Shown in pieces: positions 26,012 through 35,836 of a stretch of 64,000 bases of DNA. The stretch lies in contig NZ_SIHJ01000001.1 of NCBI RefSeq assembly GCF_007859765.1, positions 3,265,156 to 3,329,155 on the forward strand. The letters are read 5' to 3'. Position 1 is the stretch's first letter; each line of letters opens with the position of its first letter. Source of the DNA: Posidoniimonas corsicana (lineage in GTDB: Bacteria > Planctomycetota > Planctomycetia > Pirellulales > Lacipirellulaceae). The position numbers were made by a program, and so were the translations under genes. Below the pieces are notes generated by a model. It worked only from the letters and a program-made list of their open reading frames with translations. It was not told the DNA's origin and did no database searches.

Positions 26012-27001
26012 GCTCTGTAGAAATCTTATCGTTGCTAGCTAAACTGTAGGTAGTGTTGTTTCCGTACGGTGTGGGTGCGAACGACGAAGTCTCCCATCGC
26101 GTTGCTGCTTGCCGCCCACGAGCTGGGTCGTCGGACGGTGCGTCGTTACTGGCATCACCGTGCCCCGAAGAAGTTCACGCTCCCTCAGCTGTTCGCGTGC
26201 CTGGTGCTGAAGGAGTTCTTGCGGCTGGACTACCGGAAGCTGTCGGCGGTGCTGGAGGAGTCGCCCAGCTGGACCGCGGCGATCGGCCTGGCGAGCGTGC
26301 CGCACTTCACCACCTTCCAGAAGGCGGCCGCGCGGCTGCTGGAGAACCGCCGCGTGCAGCGGATGCTGGACCAGACGACCCGGATGGGGCAGGAGCTGAC
26401 GCTCCTGCCGGGCCGCTCGCCGCTGGCGGCGTTGGACGCCACGGGCCTGGAGTCGAGCACCGCCAGTCGGCACTACACGCAGGCCCGCTCGCGGGCCCAG
26501 AAACGGGGGAAACAGCACACCTACCTCACCTACCGGGAGTTCCCCAAGATCGGCGTGCTGAGCGACTGCACCAGCCACCTGGTCCTGGCGGTGGTCCACG
26601 ACAAGGGCCCCAGCTGCGACGTCCGCCACTTCCGCGAGGCGTTCGACCAGGCCCGCCGGCGGATCCCGATCCAGACGCTGCTGGCCGACGGCGGCTACGA
26701 CAGCGAGGCCAACCACCGCCACTGCCGCGAGGCCTGCGGCGTCCGCTCGCTGATCCCCGCTAGGCTCGGCCGCTCCGGCAAGCCGCCCCGAACCTACTGG
26801 CGACGCGTCATGGCCAGCCGGCTGCACACCACCCGCTACGGGCAACGCGCCCAGGCCGAGACCACCATCAGCATGCTCAAACGCCTCCTCGGGCCCCAGC
26901 TGCGAGCACGAAAAAAGCCCATGCAGCGACGCGAAGCCGCCCTCAAGACCCTCACTCTCAACCTCATGATCCTCTAAACATCTAGAAGCTTTCTACAGAG
27001 C
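26012..27001 (+). mobile_element. IS5-family-like insertion sequence, 990 bp
   Basis: Perfect 12-base terminal inverted repeats GCTCTGTAGAAA (26012-26023) and TTTCTACAGAGC (26990-27001), flanked by a TA on both sides (26010-26011 and 27002-27003) that looks like a 2-bp target duplication. One intact transposase gene fills the element. Short length, one frame and TA target fit the IS427-like part of IS5. It sits between nei and the sulfatase gene and splits a palindrome. Confidence 0.88.
26069..26977 (+). CDS. IS5-type DDE transposase
   Basis: 302 residues from a GTG at 26069. The N-terminal part (about 1-95) is the helical DUF772-like region; the DDE_Tnp_1 core has LAALDATGLESS (first Asp, about residue 125), LLADGGYDSEANHRHC (second Asp) and a C-terminal block RYGQRAQAETTISMLKRLLG with the catalytic Glu in the Y-(2)-R-(3)-E-(6)-K pattern. 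No stop or frameshift interrupts it, so the element may still be active. Basic C-terminus as usual. No passenger gene. Confidence 0.93.
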   Translation: MWVRTTKSPIALLLAAHELGRRTVRRYWHHRAPKKFTLPQLFACLVLKEFLRLDYRKLSAVLEESPSWTAAIGLASVPHFTTFQKAAARLLENRRVQRMLDQTTRMGQELTLLPGRSPLAALDATGLESSTASRHYTQARSRAQKRGKQHTYLTYREFPKIGVLSDCTSHLVLAVVHDKGPSCDVRHFREAFDQARRRIPIQTLLADGGYDSEANHRHCREACGVRSLIPARLGRSGKPPRTYWRRVMASRLHTTRYGQRAQAETTISMLKRLLGPQLRARKKPMQRREAALKTLTLNLMIL

Positions 27002-27090
27002 TACAAAACTCCGGGCGTGTTTTCCGCTCAAACAGCGTCTGGTGCTGCTATAGCAGTGTTTCCGCGCGAGAGGGGCAATTGAGCCGGGGG

Positions 27091-27123
27091 GTTTTGTCCG
27101 TTTTCGATCGCCGAGGGGACAAC
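27091..27123. repeat. GTTTTGTCC / GGACAAC imperfect hairpin
   Basis: Fourth member of the TTTTGTCC/GGACAA hairpin family (27091-27099 with 27117-27123). The loop shares ATCGCCGAG with the copy at 2591-2630. Confidence 0.6.
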
Positions 27124-27215
27124 TCAACGCGACCGAGCGAACCAGTTCCCATCCGCGCAGCAGTCACCGACGGCCCGAGCGAGCAAGCTCACCGACCGAT
27201 GCGCACCTACCTAAG

Positions 27216-27259
27216 CACACCCATTAGATCGCGCGAGGTGGCCGGTTTCTACAAAGAAA
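27216..27259 (-). repeat. Dispersed intergenic repeat, copy 2
   Basis: Inverted copy of 2458-2505; identity is clearest at 27237-27259. Here the core GTTTCT-ACAA-AGAAAC is extended by GGCC/GGCC, so on the minus strand it forms a hairpin 14 or so bases past the sulfatase stop and may serve as its 3' end. Confidence 0.7.
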
Positions 27260-27272
27260 CGGCCCAGCAGGC

Positions 27273-28724
27273 TCACTCCGCCGCGTGGCCCGCAACGTAT
27301 TCCTGGGCGAGCCGCGACAGCCGGGCCACCAGCTCGGCGTGCTCGGGGCGGTCCGCCAGGTTGGTCAGCTCGTGGGGGTCGTTGACCGGGTCGGTCAGCA
27401 TCCGGCCGGGTCCGCGGCCGTAGAACTCGGCGTAGCGCCACCGCTCGGTGCGGACGCACACGCCGCTGACGGTCTTGCCGTCGGCGCTCCAGATGGTGTA
27501 CGCCGGCCGGTCCGACGCCGCGTCGGGGTCCTCGAGGAACCGCGCCAGGCTCACCCCCTCCAGCTGCTCGGGGATGGGCAGCCCGCACAGGTCGCACAGC
27601 GTGGGGTAGATGTCCAGCGCCTCGACGACTCGCGGGCAGGCGGCGCCGGCCGCTGCGGCGCGCGGGTCGCGGATCAGCAGCGGCGTCCGCGCGCCCTGCT
27701 CCCACAGCGACCCGGCCTTGGACCACTTGCCCTTCTCACCGAGCTGGTAACCGTGGTCGCCCCAGAACAGCACGATGGTGTTGTCCGCCAGGCCCTGGGC
27801 CTCCAGCTCGTCGAGCACGCGGCCGGCGTTCCAGTCCATCCAGGCGCTGGCGGCCAGGTACGCGTGGATCATCTTACGGGCGGACTCGGGAGTCGAGTCG
27901 CGGCCCACAAACAGGTCGGCGTTGGACGGGCGGATCGAGCCGGCCGGGAAGCCCTCCGGCACGGTCGGCCGCGGCGCATAGTCGGGCGACAGCTCGATCT
28001 CCGCGGGGTCGAACTGGTCGAAGAACCGCTGCGGCGCCGCCAGCGGGCTGTGCGGCTTGTGGAACCCGGCCGTGAGGAAGAACGGCTCGGTCGGATTGCT
28101 GCGGAGGTACTCCACCGCCCGGTCGGCGATCTTGTGGTCGGTGTGGTCGCGGCCCTCGTTGGGCAGCACGATCCAGCGGTCGGAGCGTTCGGTTTTGGTG
28201 AGCAACCGGCCGTCCGCGTTGCGTTCGCGGTGCACGGGCGGCTTGGCGGACGCGTCCTGGCCGAAGTAGCGGGGGCGGCCCCCTACGGACCAGGCCTGAG
28301 AGTCATCGATCCCGCCGTGGAAGATCTTGCCGGAGCGAACCGTCTGGTAGCCGTGGGCCTTGAAGTGGCGGACCAGGCTGACCGCGTCGGGCCGCGTGGC
28401 GCCGAACCACGTGCGGTTGCCCAGCACGCCCACCGTGGTGGGACGCAGCCCAGTCAGCACCGAGCTGCGCGACGGGTTGCAGAGCGGGAATTGGCAGTAC
28501 GCCTTGTCGAACCGCACCGCGGTCGCGGCGAACTCGTCCAGGCGGGGCGTCTGGGCGACCGGGCTGCCGTAGCACCCCATCTCGTTACGAAGGTCGTCCG
28601 CGATGATCAGCAGCACGTTGGGACGCGTATTCTCTGCCGCGGACGCCCATCGCGAGGCCGCCACTACCAGACCGAAGACCGCCATCGCCAGCAGCGAGTT
28701 CCGCAGGAAGGCCGGGGCGCGCAT
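27273..28724 (-). CDS. Secreted formylglycine-dependent sulfatase
   Basis: 483 residues, ATG at 28724, signal peptide ending near ASAAENTRPNVLL. The metal site starts with IADDLRNE (D43, D44) and the formylglycine motif is CNPSRSSVLTG, with C82 the residue converted by a maturase. Later landmarks SGKIFHGG, TAGFHKPHSPL, WGDHGYQLGEKG and NDPHELTNL place it in the iduronate-2-sulfatase-like group so numerous in planctomycetes. The PL11 gene is 54 bp upstream on the same strand, so lyase and sulfatase probably form an operon acting on a sulfated polysaccharide. Substrate is inferred. Confidence 0.93.
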   Translation of the reverse strand: MRAPAFLRNSLLAMAVFGLVVAASRWASAAENTRPNVLLIIADDLRNEMGCYGSPVAQTPRLDEFAATAVRFDKAYCQFPLCNPSRSSVLTGLRPTTVGVLGNRTWFGATRPDAVSLVRHFKAHGYQTVRSGKIFHGGIDDSQAWSVGGRPRYFGQDASAKPPVHRERNADGRLLTKTERSDRWIVLPNEGRDHTDHKIADRAVEYLRSNPTEPFFLTAGFHKPHSPLAAPQRFFDQFDPAEIELSPDYAPRPTVPEGFPAGSIRPSNADLFVGRDSTPESARKMIHAYLAASAWMDWNAGRVLDELEAQGLADNTIVLFWGDHGYQLGEKGKWSKAGSLWEQGARTPLLIRDPRAAAAGAACPRVVEALDIYPTLCDLCGLPIPEQLEGVSLARFLEDPDAASDRPAYTIWSADGKTVSGVCVRTERWRYAEFYGRGPGRMLTDPVNDPHELTNLADRPEHAELVARLSRLAQEYVAGHAAE

Positions 28725-28778
28725 AGATTCATTCCGAGTGTGCGTGGGACGAGTGGCGCCGCGGCGGGCGGCGTCCGG

Positions 28779-31700
28779 CTACCACTCTAGCCAAGCCGAC
28801 TCGTCGGCGTCCAGCAGGGCGAACAGCTCGTCGGCCGGCTCTTCGGGTTCGCTATCCGCGTCGGCCGCGGACTCAACCGACAGCCGCTTGGCGGGCCGGG
28901 CGTCTGGGTCCGCGTCGTACAGCAGCAGGTCGCCGAGTGGGCTGGCGGCGGGCGCCGGCGTGGAGATTGCGGGCGTGTCGGCCCCTTCGGCCTCGTCGAT
29001 CTCCTCGATGGCGATCGCGAACGCCGCCTGCAGCGGAGTCGGCGACTGGATGCTCTGGGCCACAGGCGCCGCCTCAGCGGCGGCGGCAGCCGAGGCCGCT
29101 GCCGCAAGCGCCGTAACAGCGCTGGGCGTTTCGGCGAACGCGACAGGCGCGGCCGCGGTCGCGCCGTAGTTGCTCCGCCAGAGGTCGTAGTCGGCCTGGT
29201 CCACGACGCCGTTGCGGCTGCCGTCCGCCGCCAGGCTGTCGGTGCTGCCGAGCGTGTCGCGCCACACGGAGTAGTCGGCCGCATTGACCAGCCCGTCGGC
29301 GTTGTAGTCGCCCTCAAGTCCGCCGCCGAAGTAGAGCGGCGGCAGCGGCGCCGGGTCCATCCCCTCGCCGATCCAGTAGCCGGGGTGCGAGGGCTGGTTG
29401 TAGGCTACGTTCTGACCCGCCACCGACGAGCGGTAGTGCGTGTCGTGCATCAGGGTCGGCAGCCGTGACGTGGCGGCGATGGTGGTGGTCCAGATCTCCA
29501 GGGCCGTGCTGTCGCTGCGCCGCCAGATCACCTCCTCACGCCAGTCGCCGAACAGGTCGGCGACCAGGCTTGGCGTGCTCTTCGACCCGTTGCTCGACGA
29601 CAGCCCCGCCGTGCTGTTGATCCCCGAGTTGCCGAACGAAACGAGGTTCGACCTGCCCGGGTTGTTCCACTCGGAGATGGTGGTGCCGTCGAGCAGCTCG
29701 CGGGACAGGTCGGCGTCCCACCAGACGGCGAAGTTGTACATCATGTTGCCCGGGGTGTCGTACAACGCCTCGCCGGACACGTTGTAGATCCTCCGGGTCC
29801 CCTCGTTGGTGGTGGCCCAGAACTCGTACCCCACGTGGTTGGGGTCGATGTCGGCCGCGACGCCGCGGCCGACGTCGTTGTTCGAGGGGATCTGGAACAG
29901 GAGCTCGCCGGTCTGCGCGTCGCGCAGCTCGCCGCCCGCATCACGGCCCTCGCTCTCGTAGGCGCTAGGCGACTCGTGCACCATGAACACCTCCAGGCCG
30001 GGGTTGGAGGGGTCGAGGTCGGACACATGAATCGCGTCGCCGTGGCCCAGGCCGGTGGAGTACAGGCCCGTGCCGTCGTGGTCGAGGGCCGAGCCGCCGT
30101 GGATGATCTCGTCGTAGCCGTCGCCGTCGACGTCGGCGATCACCAGCGCGTTGGAGCCCTGGGCGATGTACTCCGGGTTGGCGCCGTTGGTCGCCGCGTT
30201 GAACCGCCACCGCTGGGTCAGCTCGCCGCCCCGCCAGTCGAGCGCGACCACCTCGTTGCGCGCCTGGAACCCGCTTTGCGGCCCGTAGTAGCCGCGGGCC
30301 CAGACGATGCTGGGCCGCTCTCCGTCCAGGTAGGCCACGCCGGACAGGAAGCGGTCGACGCGGTTGCCGTACGAGTCGCCCCAGGTCGACGCGCTGATCC
30401 GCTCGAGCGGGAACGGGATGCTCTGGAGCTCGGCCCCGGACAGCCCGTCGAACACGGTCAGGTACTCGGGGCCGGTGAGCACGTAGCCGCTGGAGTTCCG
30501 GTAGTCCGCCGCGGGGCTGTCGCGGTTGAGGAGGACGTCGTTCCCCTGCCCGTCGACCGTTCCGGGCGCGGTCTTGAGGACCACCTCCGATCGGCCGTCG
30601 CCGTCGAGGTCGTAGACCACCATCTGCGTGTAGTGCGCGCCGGCGCGGACGTTGTGGCCAAGGTCGATCCGCCACAGCAGCTCGCCCTCCAGCGTGTACG
30701 CGTCGACGTACACGTTGCCGGTGTAGCCCGACTGCGAGTTGTCCTTCGAGTTGGACGGGTCCCACTTGAGGATCACCTCGTACTGCCCGTCGCCGTCGAG
30801 GTCGCCGACGGTGGCGTCGTTCGCGGAGTAGGTGTAGTCCTCGCCTGAGGGCGTCTGGCCGCCCGGCGGTATCACCAGCGGAATCGTCAGGTGCTGCTCG
30901 ATCGTGGCGAAGGCGCCGAGCGTGTAACCCTCGCTGAGAGGCTGCTCGACGCCGTCGATCACCGGGGCGACGTAGTAGGTGTTGTCCCTTGTCAGGTCGG
31001 CCGTGTCGTCGACGAAGTCCGTGGTCTGGGTGATCGCGCCCCGCTGCAGCGGCACAGGGGCGCCGCCGTCGGTGGACCGGTAGATCCTGAACGCCACGTC
31101 CGCCGGGTCGGTCCCCAACAGCCGCCAGCCCACATACACGGTGGACCCGGAGGGACGCACCGCCACCACGCCGCGGTTGAGGTACTCCACCTGCCGCGGG
31201 AACACGACCGGGTCTTCTGGGTAGGCGTCGTCGTGGCCGGGTGGTTGGCCGTCGTCGAGGGTCAGCACGGGCCGCATGGCCGGGTCGGCGTTCTCGCGCG
31301 AGCCGTAGCCCCAGCCGCGGTAGTTGCCGGCGTCGACGTACGTGACGAAGGTCGCCAGCCCGTCGTCGGCCTGGCGGCTCTCGAGGAACGCGATCAGGTC
31401 CGGGCCGGAGATCGACTGGGCCGCGCCGTCCACGTTCTCCACGACCTCGGTGACATCGGCGCCGCTCTCTTCGTCCAGATTGAACAACCGTGACACGTCC
31501 AGCCCGTCGCCGCCGACGGCCGTGTACTCGAGCCCGACACCGCCCTCGGCTAGGGTGGCCTCGTCCCAGTCTTGCGGCGTGTTGCCGGCCATGTCGAGCA
31601 GCCCGTACACGTCGAACCGGCCGGTGATGATGGTGTCGTTGCGGGCGCCGGCGGTCTTGAACAGGTTGAGCGACACCGACTCGTAGGCGTCGAAGTCGAT

Positions 31701-31922
31701 CCCCGAGACGTCAAACCGCACGTACGTGACCCGGTCGCCGGGGCCGTTGGCGTCGAGCGTGTCCAGCACGGCCGCGTCGCCGGCGCCGACCCCTGACTGA
31801 GTGTACGTGTCCGCCTCGGCCACGAGGTTCGTGACAGCAAGCAGCTGGCGAGGCTCCAGCGGTTCGAAACCGAGGCAAGCAGGCTTCCCGGGCGCGAAAC
31901 TACGAAGGGTGCGTCGTGACAT
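28779..31922 (-). CDS. LEPR-XLL rhamnogalacturonan lyase (PL11) with CBM-like and dockerin-like domains
   Basis: 1,047 residues, ATG at 31922. The N-terminus has the planctomycete LEPR-XLL export signature ([11 protein letters not shown], about residues 19-29) in place of a classical signal. Residues about 33-225 resemble a DNRLRE/CBM-like domain ([19 protein letters not shown]). The PL11 eight-bladed propeller follows (about 245-880): 'NRGVVAV', '[11 protein letters not shown]', [41 protein letters not shown], many calcium DxDGDG loops (segments overlap by design of the fold). Then two dockerin-type calcium segments and a low-complexity Ala-rich and acidic tail ending in ESAWLEW. It cleaves the rhamnogalacturonan I backbone by elimination. 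No PEP-CTERM tail, so anchoring differs from its neighbours. Confidence 0.92.
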   Translation of the reverse strand: MSRRTLRSFAPGKPACLGFEPLEPRQLLAVTNLVAEADTYTQSGVGAGDAAVLDTLDANGPGDRVTYVRFDVSGIDFDAYESVSLNLFKTAGARNDTIITGRFDVYGLLDMAGNTPQDWDEATLAEGGVGLEYTAVGGDGLDVSRLFNLDEESGADVTEVVENVDGAAQSISGPDLIAFLESRQADDGLATFVTYVDAGNYRGWGYGSRENADPAMRPVLTLDDGQPPGHDDAYPEDPVVFPRQVEYLNRGVVAVRPSGSTVYVGWRLLGTDPADVAFRIYRSTDGGAPVPLQRGAITQTTDFVDDTADLTRDNTYYVAPVIDGVEQPLSEGYTLGAFATIEQHLTIPLVIPPGGQTPSGEDYTYSANDATVGDLDGDGQYEVILKWDPSNSKDNSQSGYTGNVYVDAYTLEGELLWRIDLGHNVRAGAHYTQMVVYDLDGDGRSEVVLKTAPGTVDGQGNDVLLNRDSPAADYRNSSGYVLTGPEYLTVFDGLSGAELQSIPFPLERISASTWGDSYGNRVDRFLSGVAYLDGERPSIVWARGYYGPQSGFQARNEVVALDWRGGELTQRWRFNAATNGANPEYIAQGSNALVIADVDGDGYDEIIHGGSALDHDGTGLYSTGLGHGDAIHVSDLDPSNPGLEVFMVHESPSAYESEGRDAGGELRDAQTGELLFQIPSNNDVGRGVAADIDPNHVGYEFWATTNEGTRRIYNVSGEALYDTPGNMMYNFAVWWDADLSRELLDGTTISEWNNPGRSNLVSFGNSGINSTAGLSSSNGSKSTPSLVADLFGDWREEVIWRRSDSTALEIWTTTIAATSRLPTLMHDTHYRSSVAGQNVAYNQPSHPGYWIGEGMDPAPLPPLYFGGGLEGDYNADGLVNAADYSVWRDTLGSTDSLAADGSRNGVVDQADYDLWRSNYGATAAAPVAFAETPSAVTALAAAASAAAAAEAAPVAQSIQSPTPLQAAFAIAIEEIDEAEGADTPAISTPAPAASPLGDLLLYDADPDARPAKRLSVESAADADSEPEEPADELFALLDADESAWLEW

Positions 31923-32262
31923 GCAGGGGCGGGCGGGGGGAGAGATCGGCGGTGCGCGGCTTAGACGCCCAGAGAATCAGAGGGCCGGAAGAGGCGCCGC
32001 CTGCGCGAGTCTGTTTATTTTAGCAGCTGGCTCGGAATGCCGTAGTAAACGGCGCCGAGCACCGCCGCAATTGCCTGCCCGTTTTCCGCAAAGGCGGCGC
32101 ACCGCGCTCCCGCCCGACTATCTGACAGGTTGGCGTTTGGTACTATTCAAGTGTCCCGTGGGGCGGGATGCACCCGGTGGTCTTTTCGTCCGCCCGCCCC
32201 TAGGACTGCTGCGCTATTCACTAGTTAGCTCCTGCCCTTTCGGGCGTTCACGGAGGCTGCCG
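31923..32262. other. Divergent intergenic region between PL11 and DUF1559 genes
   Basis: 340 bases, no gene. It should contain promoters for both directions. An AT-rich patch near 32018-32032 and TTGGCGTTTGGTACTATTC near 32129-32147 are the only promoter-like stretches and neither has good hexamer spacing. Confidence 0.45.
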
Positions 32263-33354
32263 ATGTCCCCTGCCCAAACCGCCCGCGTTTCGGCCCGCGT
32301 CCGTGCTGGTCAGACCGGTTTCACCCTGGTGGAACTGCTGGTGGTGATCGCCATCATCGGCGTGCTGATCGCGCTGCTGCTTCCGGCAGTCCAGTCGGCC
32401 CGCGAGGCGGCCCGCCGGATGGACTGCGCCAACCGGTTGCGGCAACTCGGCATCGCGGCGCACAACTACCACGACAGCTTCAAGGAACTGCCCACGCACG
32501 GCGTGCTGCCGACCTCGCTGAGCAGCCAGGCCCAGCTGACGCGGTTCATGGAAGAGGCCGCGATCTACGACCTGGTCGATCAGGAGCAGCACTGGTCCAA
32601 CAGCCGCAACGCCCGCGCATACTGGACGCCGATCCCGCAGCTCCGCTGCCCGAGCACCCCGTCCACCCAGTGGACCGACACCGGCCGCGCCCCGCAGATC
32701 GCCGGGCAGCCGGCCGCCGGCGACTCGATGGAGACCGCGCTCAGCCCGCACTACGTAGGGATCATGGGCGCCAAGCCCGGCCCGCGGAAGGACGGCTCCA
32801 TCATCTCCGGTTGCCCCCCTTCGGGCGGCGGACGCAGCGCGAAGTTTGAGGGCTTCGCGACCACCTACTACCAAGACAACTGCAGCATGGGCACGGCGAA
32901 CTCGGGCGGCGTGGCGATCAACGGCGCTATCTTCCCGCTGTCGAACGTCAAGTTCTCGAAGATCACCGACGGCACGTCGAAGACCATGATGTACGGTGAG
33001 ATGTCGTGGGACGTCGGCGCCATGCAGCCGTGGATCGTGGGCAGCATCACCGGCGCCGGGATCACCGACCCCAAGAGCACCGCCGCCCGCGGCTGGGTGC
33101 ACGGCGCCAAGAACGTGATGCACCCGCCGGGCTTCGCGGCGCTGCACGACCCGGCCGACGTGCAGCCGTCCGCCACGACCCGCACCAACAACCCGCTGAC
33201 CGACGCCAGCCTGGGCAGCAACCACCCGGGCGGGTTCCACGTGCTGATGTGCGACGCTTCGATCCAGTACGTCACGAACGATGTCGACCTGGTGGCGGTG
33301 CTCCGGCCGATGGCGAGCCGGCAGTCGGAAGACATCTACGAGTCGCCGTTCTAG
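32263..33354 (+). CDS. DUF1559 pseudopilin-like protein
   Basis: 363 residues from the ATG at 32263, with CGGAGG seven bases upstream; the longer open frame from 31801 lacks a ribosome site. Prepilin segment [20 protein letters not shown] then [17 protein letters not shown]. The C-terminal part shows the DUF1559 landmarks [17 protein letters not shown] and [20 protein letters not shown] lipoprotein gene follows after 19 bp and an esterase after that, so it heads a small gene set inside the polysaccharide locus. Specific role unknown. Confidence 0.94.
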   Translation: MSPAQTARVSARVRAGQTGFTLVELLVVIAIIGVLIALLLPAVQSAREAARRMDCANRLRQLGIAAHNYHDSFKELPTHGVLPTSLSSQAQLTRFMEEAAIYDLVDQEQHWSNSRNARAYWTPIPQLRCPSTPSTQWTDTGRAPQIAGQPAAGDSMETALSPHYVGIMGAKPGPRKDGSIISGCPPSGGGRSAKFEGFATTYYQDNCSMGTANSGGVAINGAIFPLSNVKFSKITDGTSKTMMYGEMSWDVGAMQPWIVGSITGAGITDPKSTAARGWVHGAKNVMHPPGFAALHDPADVQPSATTRTNNPLTDASLGSNHPGGFHVLMCDASIQYVTNDVDLVAVLRPMASRQSEDIYESPF

Positions 33355-33373
33355 CGTCCCCCAGCCGAGAGCT

Positions 33374-33802
33374 ATGCTTCACCTCCTTCGCCCCGCGGCC
33401 GTCTTGCTGGCCGCCTGCGTGCTGTTTGCCGGCTGTGGCGGCGGTCCCGACCTGGCCACGGTGCGCGGCGTCGTGCTGCTGGACGACAAGCCGCTCTCCA
33501 CCGGGACGGTGAACTTCATCCCCGCCGACGGCGGCCCGGCCGCGTCCGGCGAGATCAGCGCCGACGGCAGCTTCGAGCTGCAGACCAAGGATGTCGGCCG
33601 TGGCGCCCTGGTCGGCAAGCACCGCGTCGCGGTCGTGGCGTTCAAGAGCGCCACCTGGCCCCCCAACTACGACCAGACCGACGGCCAGCAGGACTCCGGC
33701 GCGCTTGTGCCCGCCCACTACGGGATCGCGGACTCGTCGGGCATCAGCTTCGAGGTCGAGCCTGGCCAGAACGAGTTCACCATCGAGCTCAGCTCCAACT
33801 AG
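33374..33802 (+). CDS. Lipoprotein with Ig-like/carboxypeptidase-regulatory-like fold
   Basis: 142 residues from the ATG at 33374. Signal peptide MLHLLRPAAVLLAACVLFAGC has a lipobox (LFAGC). The mature part VRGVVLLDDKPLSTGTVNFI ... FELQTKDVGRGALVGKHRVAVV ... FEVEPGQNEFTIELS fits the short beta-sandwich lipoproteins that planctomycetes encode next to DUF1559 genes. It follows the DUF1559 stop by 19 bp and is presumably cotranscribed. Function unknown; the pairing suggests both parts work at the cell envelope. Confidence 0.88.
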   Translation: MLHLLRPAAVLLAACVLFAGCGGGPDLATVRGVVLLDDKPLSTGTVNFIPADGGPAASGEISADGSFELQTKDVGRGALVGKHRVAVVAFKSATWPPNYDQTDGQQDSGALVPAHYGIADSSGISFEVEPGQNEFTIELSSN

Positions 33803-33891
33803 CGGTGACGCTGCTTCGCTCATCGTTGGGCCCGCCGGGCGAGGCTGCGCGCACTAACAGCTTCCACCCTGACACCCACTCCGAGATCCCG

Positions 33892-35817
33892 ATGCCCCCT
33901 CACGTCCCGCGGCCTGCTGCTTACCGACTCGTTCTCTTGGCTGTGGCGGCAACGGCGGCCTCCGGCGTTACGGCGGCCGAGGGCGAGCAAGCGGGCCCAC
34001 GCACGCTGTTCCTGATCGGCGACTCGACCGTGAAGAACGGCAGCGGCCGGGGCGACGGCGGCCTGTGGGGTTGGGGCCAGGTGCTGCAGCCACACTTCGA
34101 CCGCGAGCAGGTGATCGTCGAGAACCGCGCGCTCGGCGGCCGCAGCAGCCGGACCTACCTGACCGAGGGGCTGTGGGAACGCACGCTGGAAAAGATCAAG
34201 CCGGGCGATGTGGTGCTGATGCAGTTCGGCCACAACGACGGCGGGCAGATGTTCGCCAGCAACCGCCCGCGGGCGTCGATCCGTGGCAACGGCGATGAGA
34301 CGCAAGACGGCGTCGTCGAGCAGACCGGCAAGGCCGAGACCGTCCACAGCTACGGCTGGTACCTCCGCAAGTATATCGCCGACGCCCAGGCGAAAGGGGC
34401 GACCCCCGTGGTGCTCTCGCCCGTGCCGCGGGACCGATGGAAGGACGGCAAGCTTGTGCGCGCCGACGGCGACTACGGCCGCTGGGCCCGCGAGGCGGCC
34501 GAACAGGCGGGCGCCGCGTTCGTCGACCTCAACGCTCTCGTCGCCGACCGCTACGACGAGCTGGGACAGGAGGCGGTCCACGCGGAGCTGTTCACGCCCA
34601 CCGACCACACCCACACGAACCGGCGCGGCGCCGAGGTCAACGCCGAGTGCGTCGCGGCCGGCGTCCGCAGCTTAAGCGACTCGCCGCTCCGCGCTGCCCT
34701 GCTTCCGCCACCCGGCCAGGAATACCGATTCGACTTTGGGGCCGAACAGGCAACCGACGGCTTCGTGGCGATCACCAATGCCCAGCCCTACGCGGCGGAC
34801 CCGGGCTTCGGGTTCGAGCCGGGCGCCGACGTCACGCTCAGCGGCGCGGACGGTGGGCAGGCTGCCTCGGAAGAACCCTTCGCGTTCTCCGTCCGGCTGC
34901 CGGAGGGGAATCACCTGGTGCGGGTCACGCTGGGCGCCGCCGAAGGGGGCTCCGCCACGCGGGTCGAGGCGGAGCTGCGCCGCCGCCTGATCGACGACGT
35001 TGTCACTCAGGGCGGCGACACCGCCACCCGGGAGTTCCTCGTCAACACCCGCACCCCCGCCCTGCCCCACGGCCGCTGGGTCCGGTTGAAGGAGCGGGAG
35101 AAGACCTCCGAAGTGGCCGCCTGGGACCACAAGCTGACGCTGCGGTTCGCTGGCGAGCGTCCCAGCGTCAAGCGGCTCGAGGTCTTGCCGGCGGCGGACG
35201 CGCCGACGCTGTTCCTGCTGGGCGATTCGACCGTGGCCGACCAGTACAAAGAGCCCTGGGCGAGCTGGGGGCAGAAGCTGCCGCGGCTGTTCGACTCGAC
35301 GCTGGCGGTGGCTAACCACGCCGAGTCGGGCGAGACGCTGGGCGGCGCCTGGGGCGCGGGGCGGTGCGACAAGGTGCTGCACCTTCTGCGGCCGGGCGAC
35401 TTCGTCATGGCGCAGTTCGGCCACAACGACATGAAGAGCAAGCGGCCCGACGCGTTGGAGCGGTACCGACGCGACTTGGTGAAGCTGGTCCAGGCCGTCC
35501 GCGAGCGCGGTGGGCAGCCGATCCTGGTGACCTCCATGGAACGCAAGGCGGGACTCGACAAGGACACGCTGGGCGAGTACCCGCAGACGGTCCGTGACGT
35601 CGCCGCCGAGATGAACGCCCCGCTGATCGACCTGCACGCGACTAGCAAGCAGCTCTACCAAGACCTAGACGACCGGCTCGACTCGGCCTTCCAGGACGGC
35701 ACGCACCACACCAACTTCGGCGCCGAGCTGCTCGCCGCCCTGGTGGCCGATGGGGTTCGCCAGTCGGCGCCCGATCTGGCCGCCCACCTGTCGGACGCTC
35801 CGCCGGTGCGGCCGTAG
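33892..35817 (+). CDS. Double SGNH-domain esterase, CE12-like (rhamnogalacturonan acetylesterase type)
   Basis: 641 residues from the ATG at 33892, beginning a signal peptide (MPPHVPRPAAYRLVLLAVAA). Two SGNH hydrolase domains are present. Domain 1: LFLIGDSTVKNG (Ser), GLWGWGQ, LGGRSSRTY, QFGHNDGG (Asn), and DHTHTNRRGAE (Asp-x-x-His). Domain 2 (about 465-640): LFLLGDSTVADQ, WGQKLPRLF, QFGHND, DGTHHTNFGAE. A beta-rich insert between them (EYRFDFGAEQATDGF ... GFGFEPG) is like the galactose-binding-type domain seen in rhamnogalacturonan acetylesterases. Both catalytic triads look complete. Expected to remove acetyl groups so that PL11 and GH28 can act. Stands 89 bp after the lipoprotein gene and is convergent with the GH2 gene. 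Confidence 0.9.
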   Translation: MPPHVPRPAAYRLVLLAVAATAASGVTAAEGEQAGPRTLFLIGDSTVKNGSGRGDGGLWGWGQVLQPHFDREQVIVENRALGGRSSRTYLTEGLWERTLEKIKPGDVVLMQFGHNDGGQMFASNRPRASIRGNGDETQDGVVEQTGKAETVHSYGWYLRKYIADAQAKGATPVVLSPVPRDRWKDGKLVRADGDYGRWAREAAEQAGAAFVDLNALVADRYDELGQEAVHAELFTPTDHTHTNRRGAEVNAECVAAGVRSLSDSPLRAALLPPPGQEYRFDFGAEQATDGFVAITNAQPYAADPGFGFEPGADVTLSGADGGQAASEEPFAFSVRLPEGNHLVRVTLGAAEGGSATRVEAELRRRLIDDVVTQGGDTATREFLVNTRTPALPHGRWVRLKEREKTSEVAAWDHKLTLRFAGERPSVKRLEVLPAADAPTLFLLGDSTVADQYKEPWASWGQKLPRLFDSTLAVANHAESGETLGGAWGAGRCDKVLHLLRPGDFVMAQFGHNDMKSKRPDALERYRRDLVKLVQAVRERGGQPILVTSMERKAGLDKDTLGEYPQTVRDVAAEMNAPLIDLHATSKQLYQDLDDRLDSAFQDGTHHTNFGAELLAALVADGVRQSAPDLAAHLSDAPPVRP

Positions 35818-35836
35818 TCCACGGCGAGCAGAGGCC

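Noticed and set aside
31801-32262. N-terminal extension of the DUF1559 frame
   Set aside because: The prepilin signal and CGGAGG site fix the start at 32263; the extension is not protein-like.
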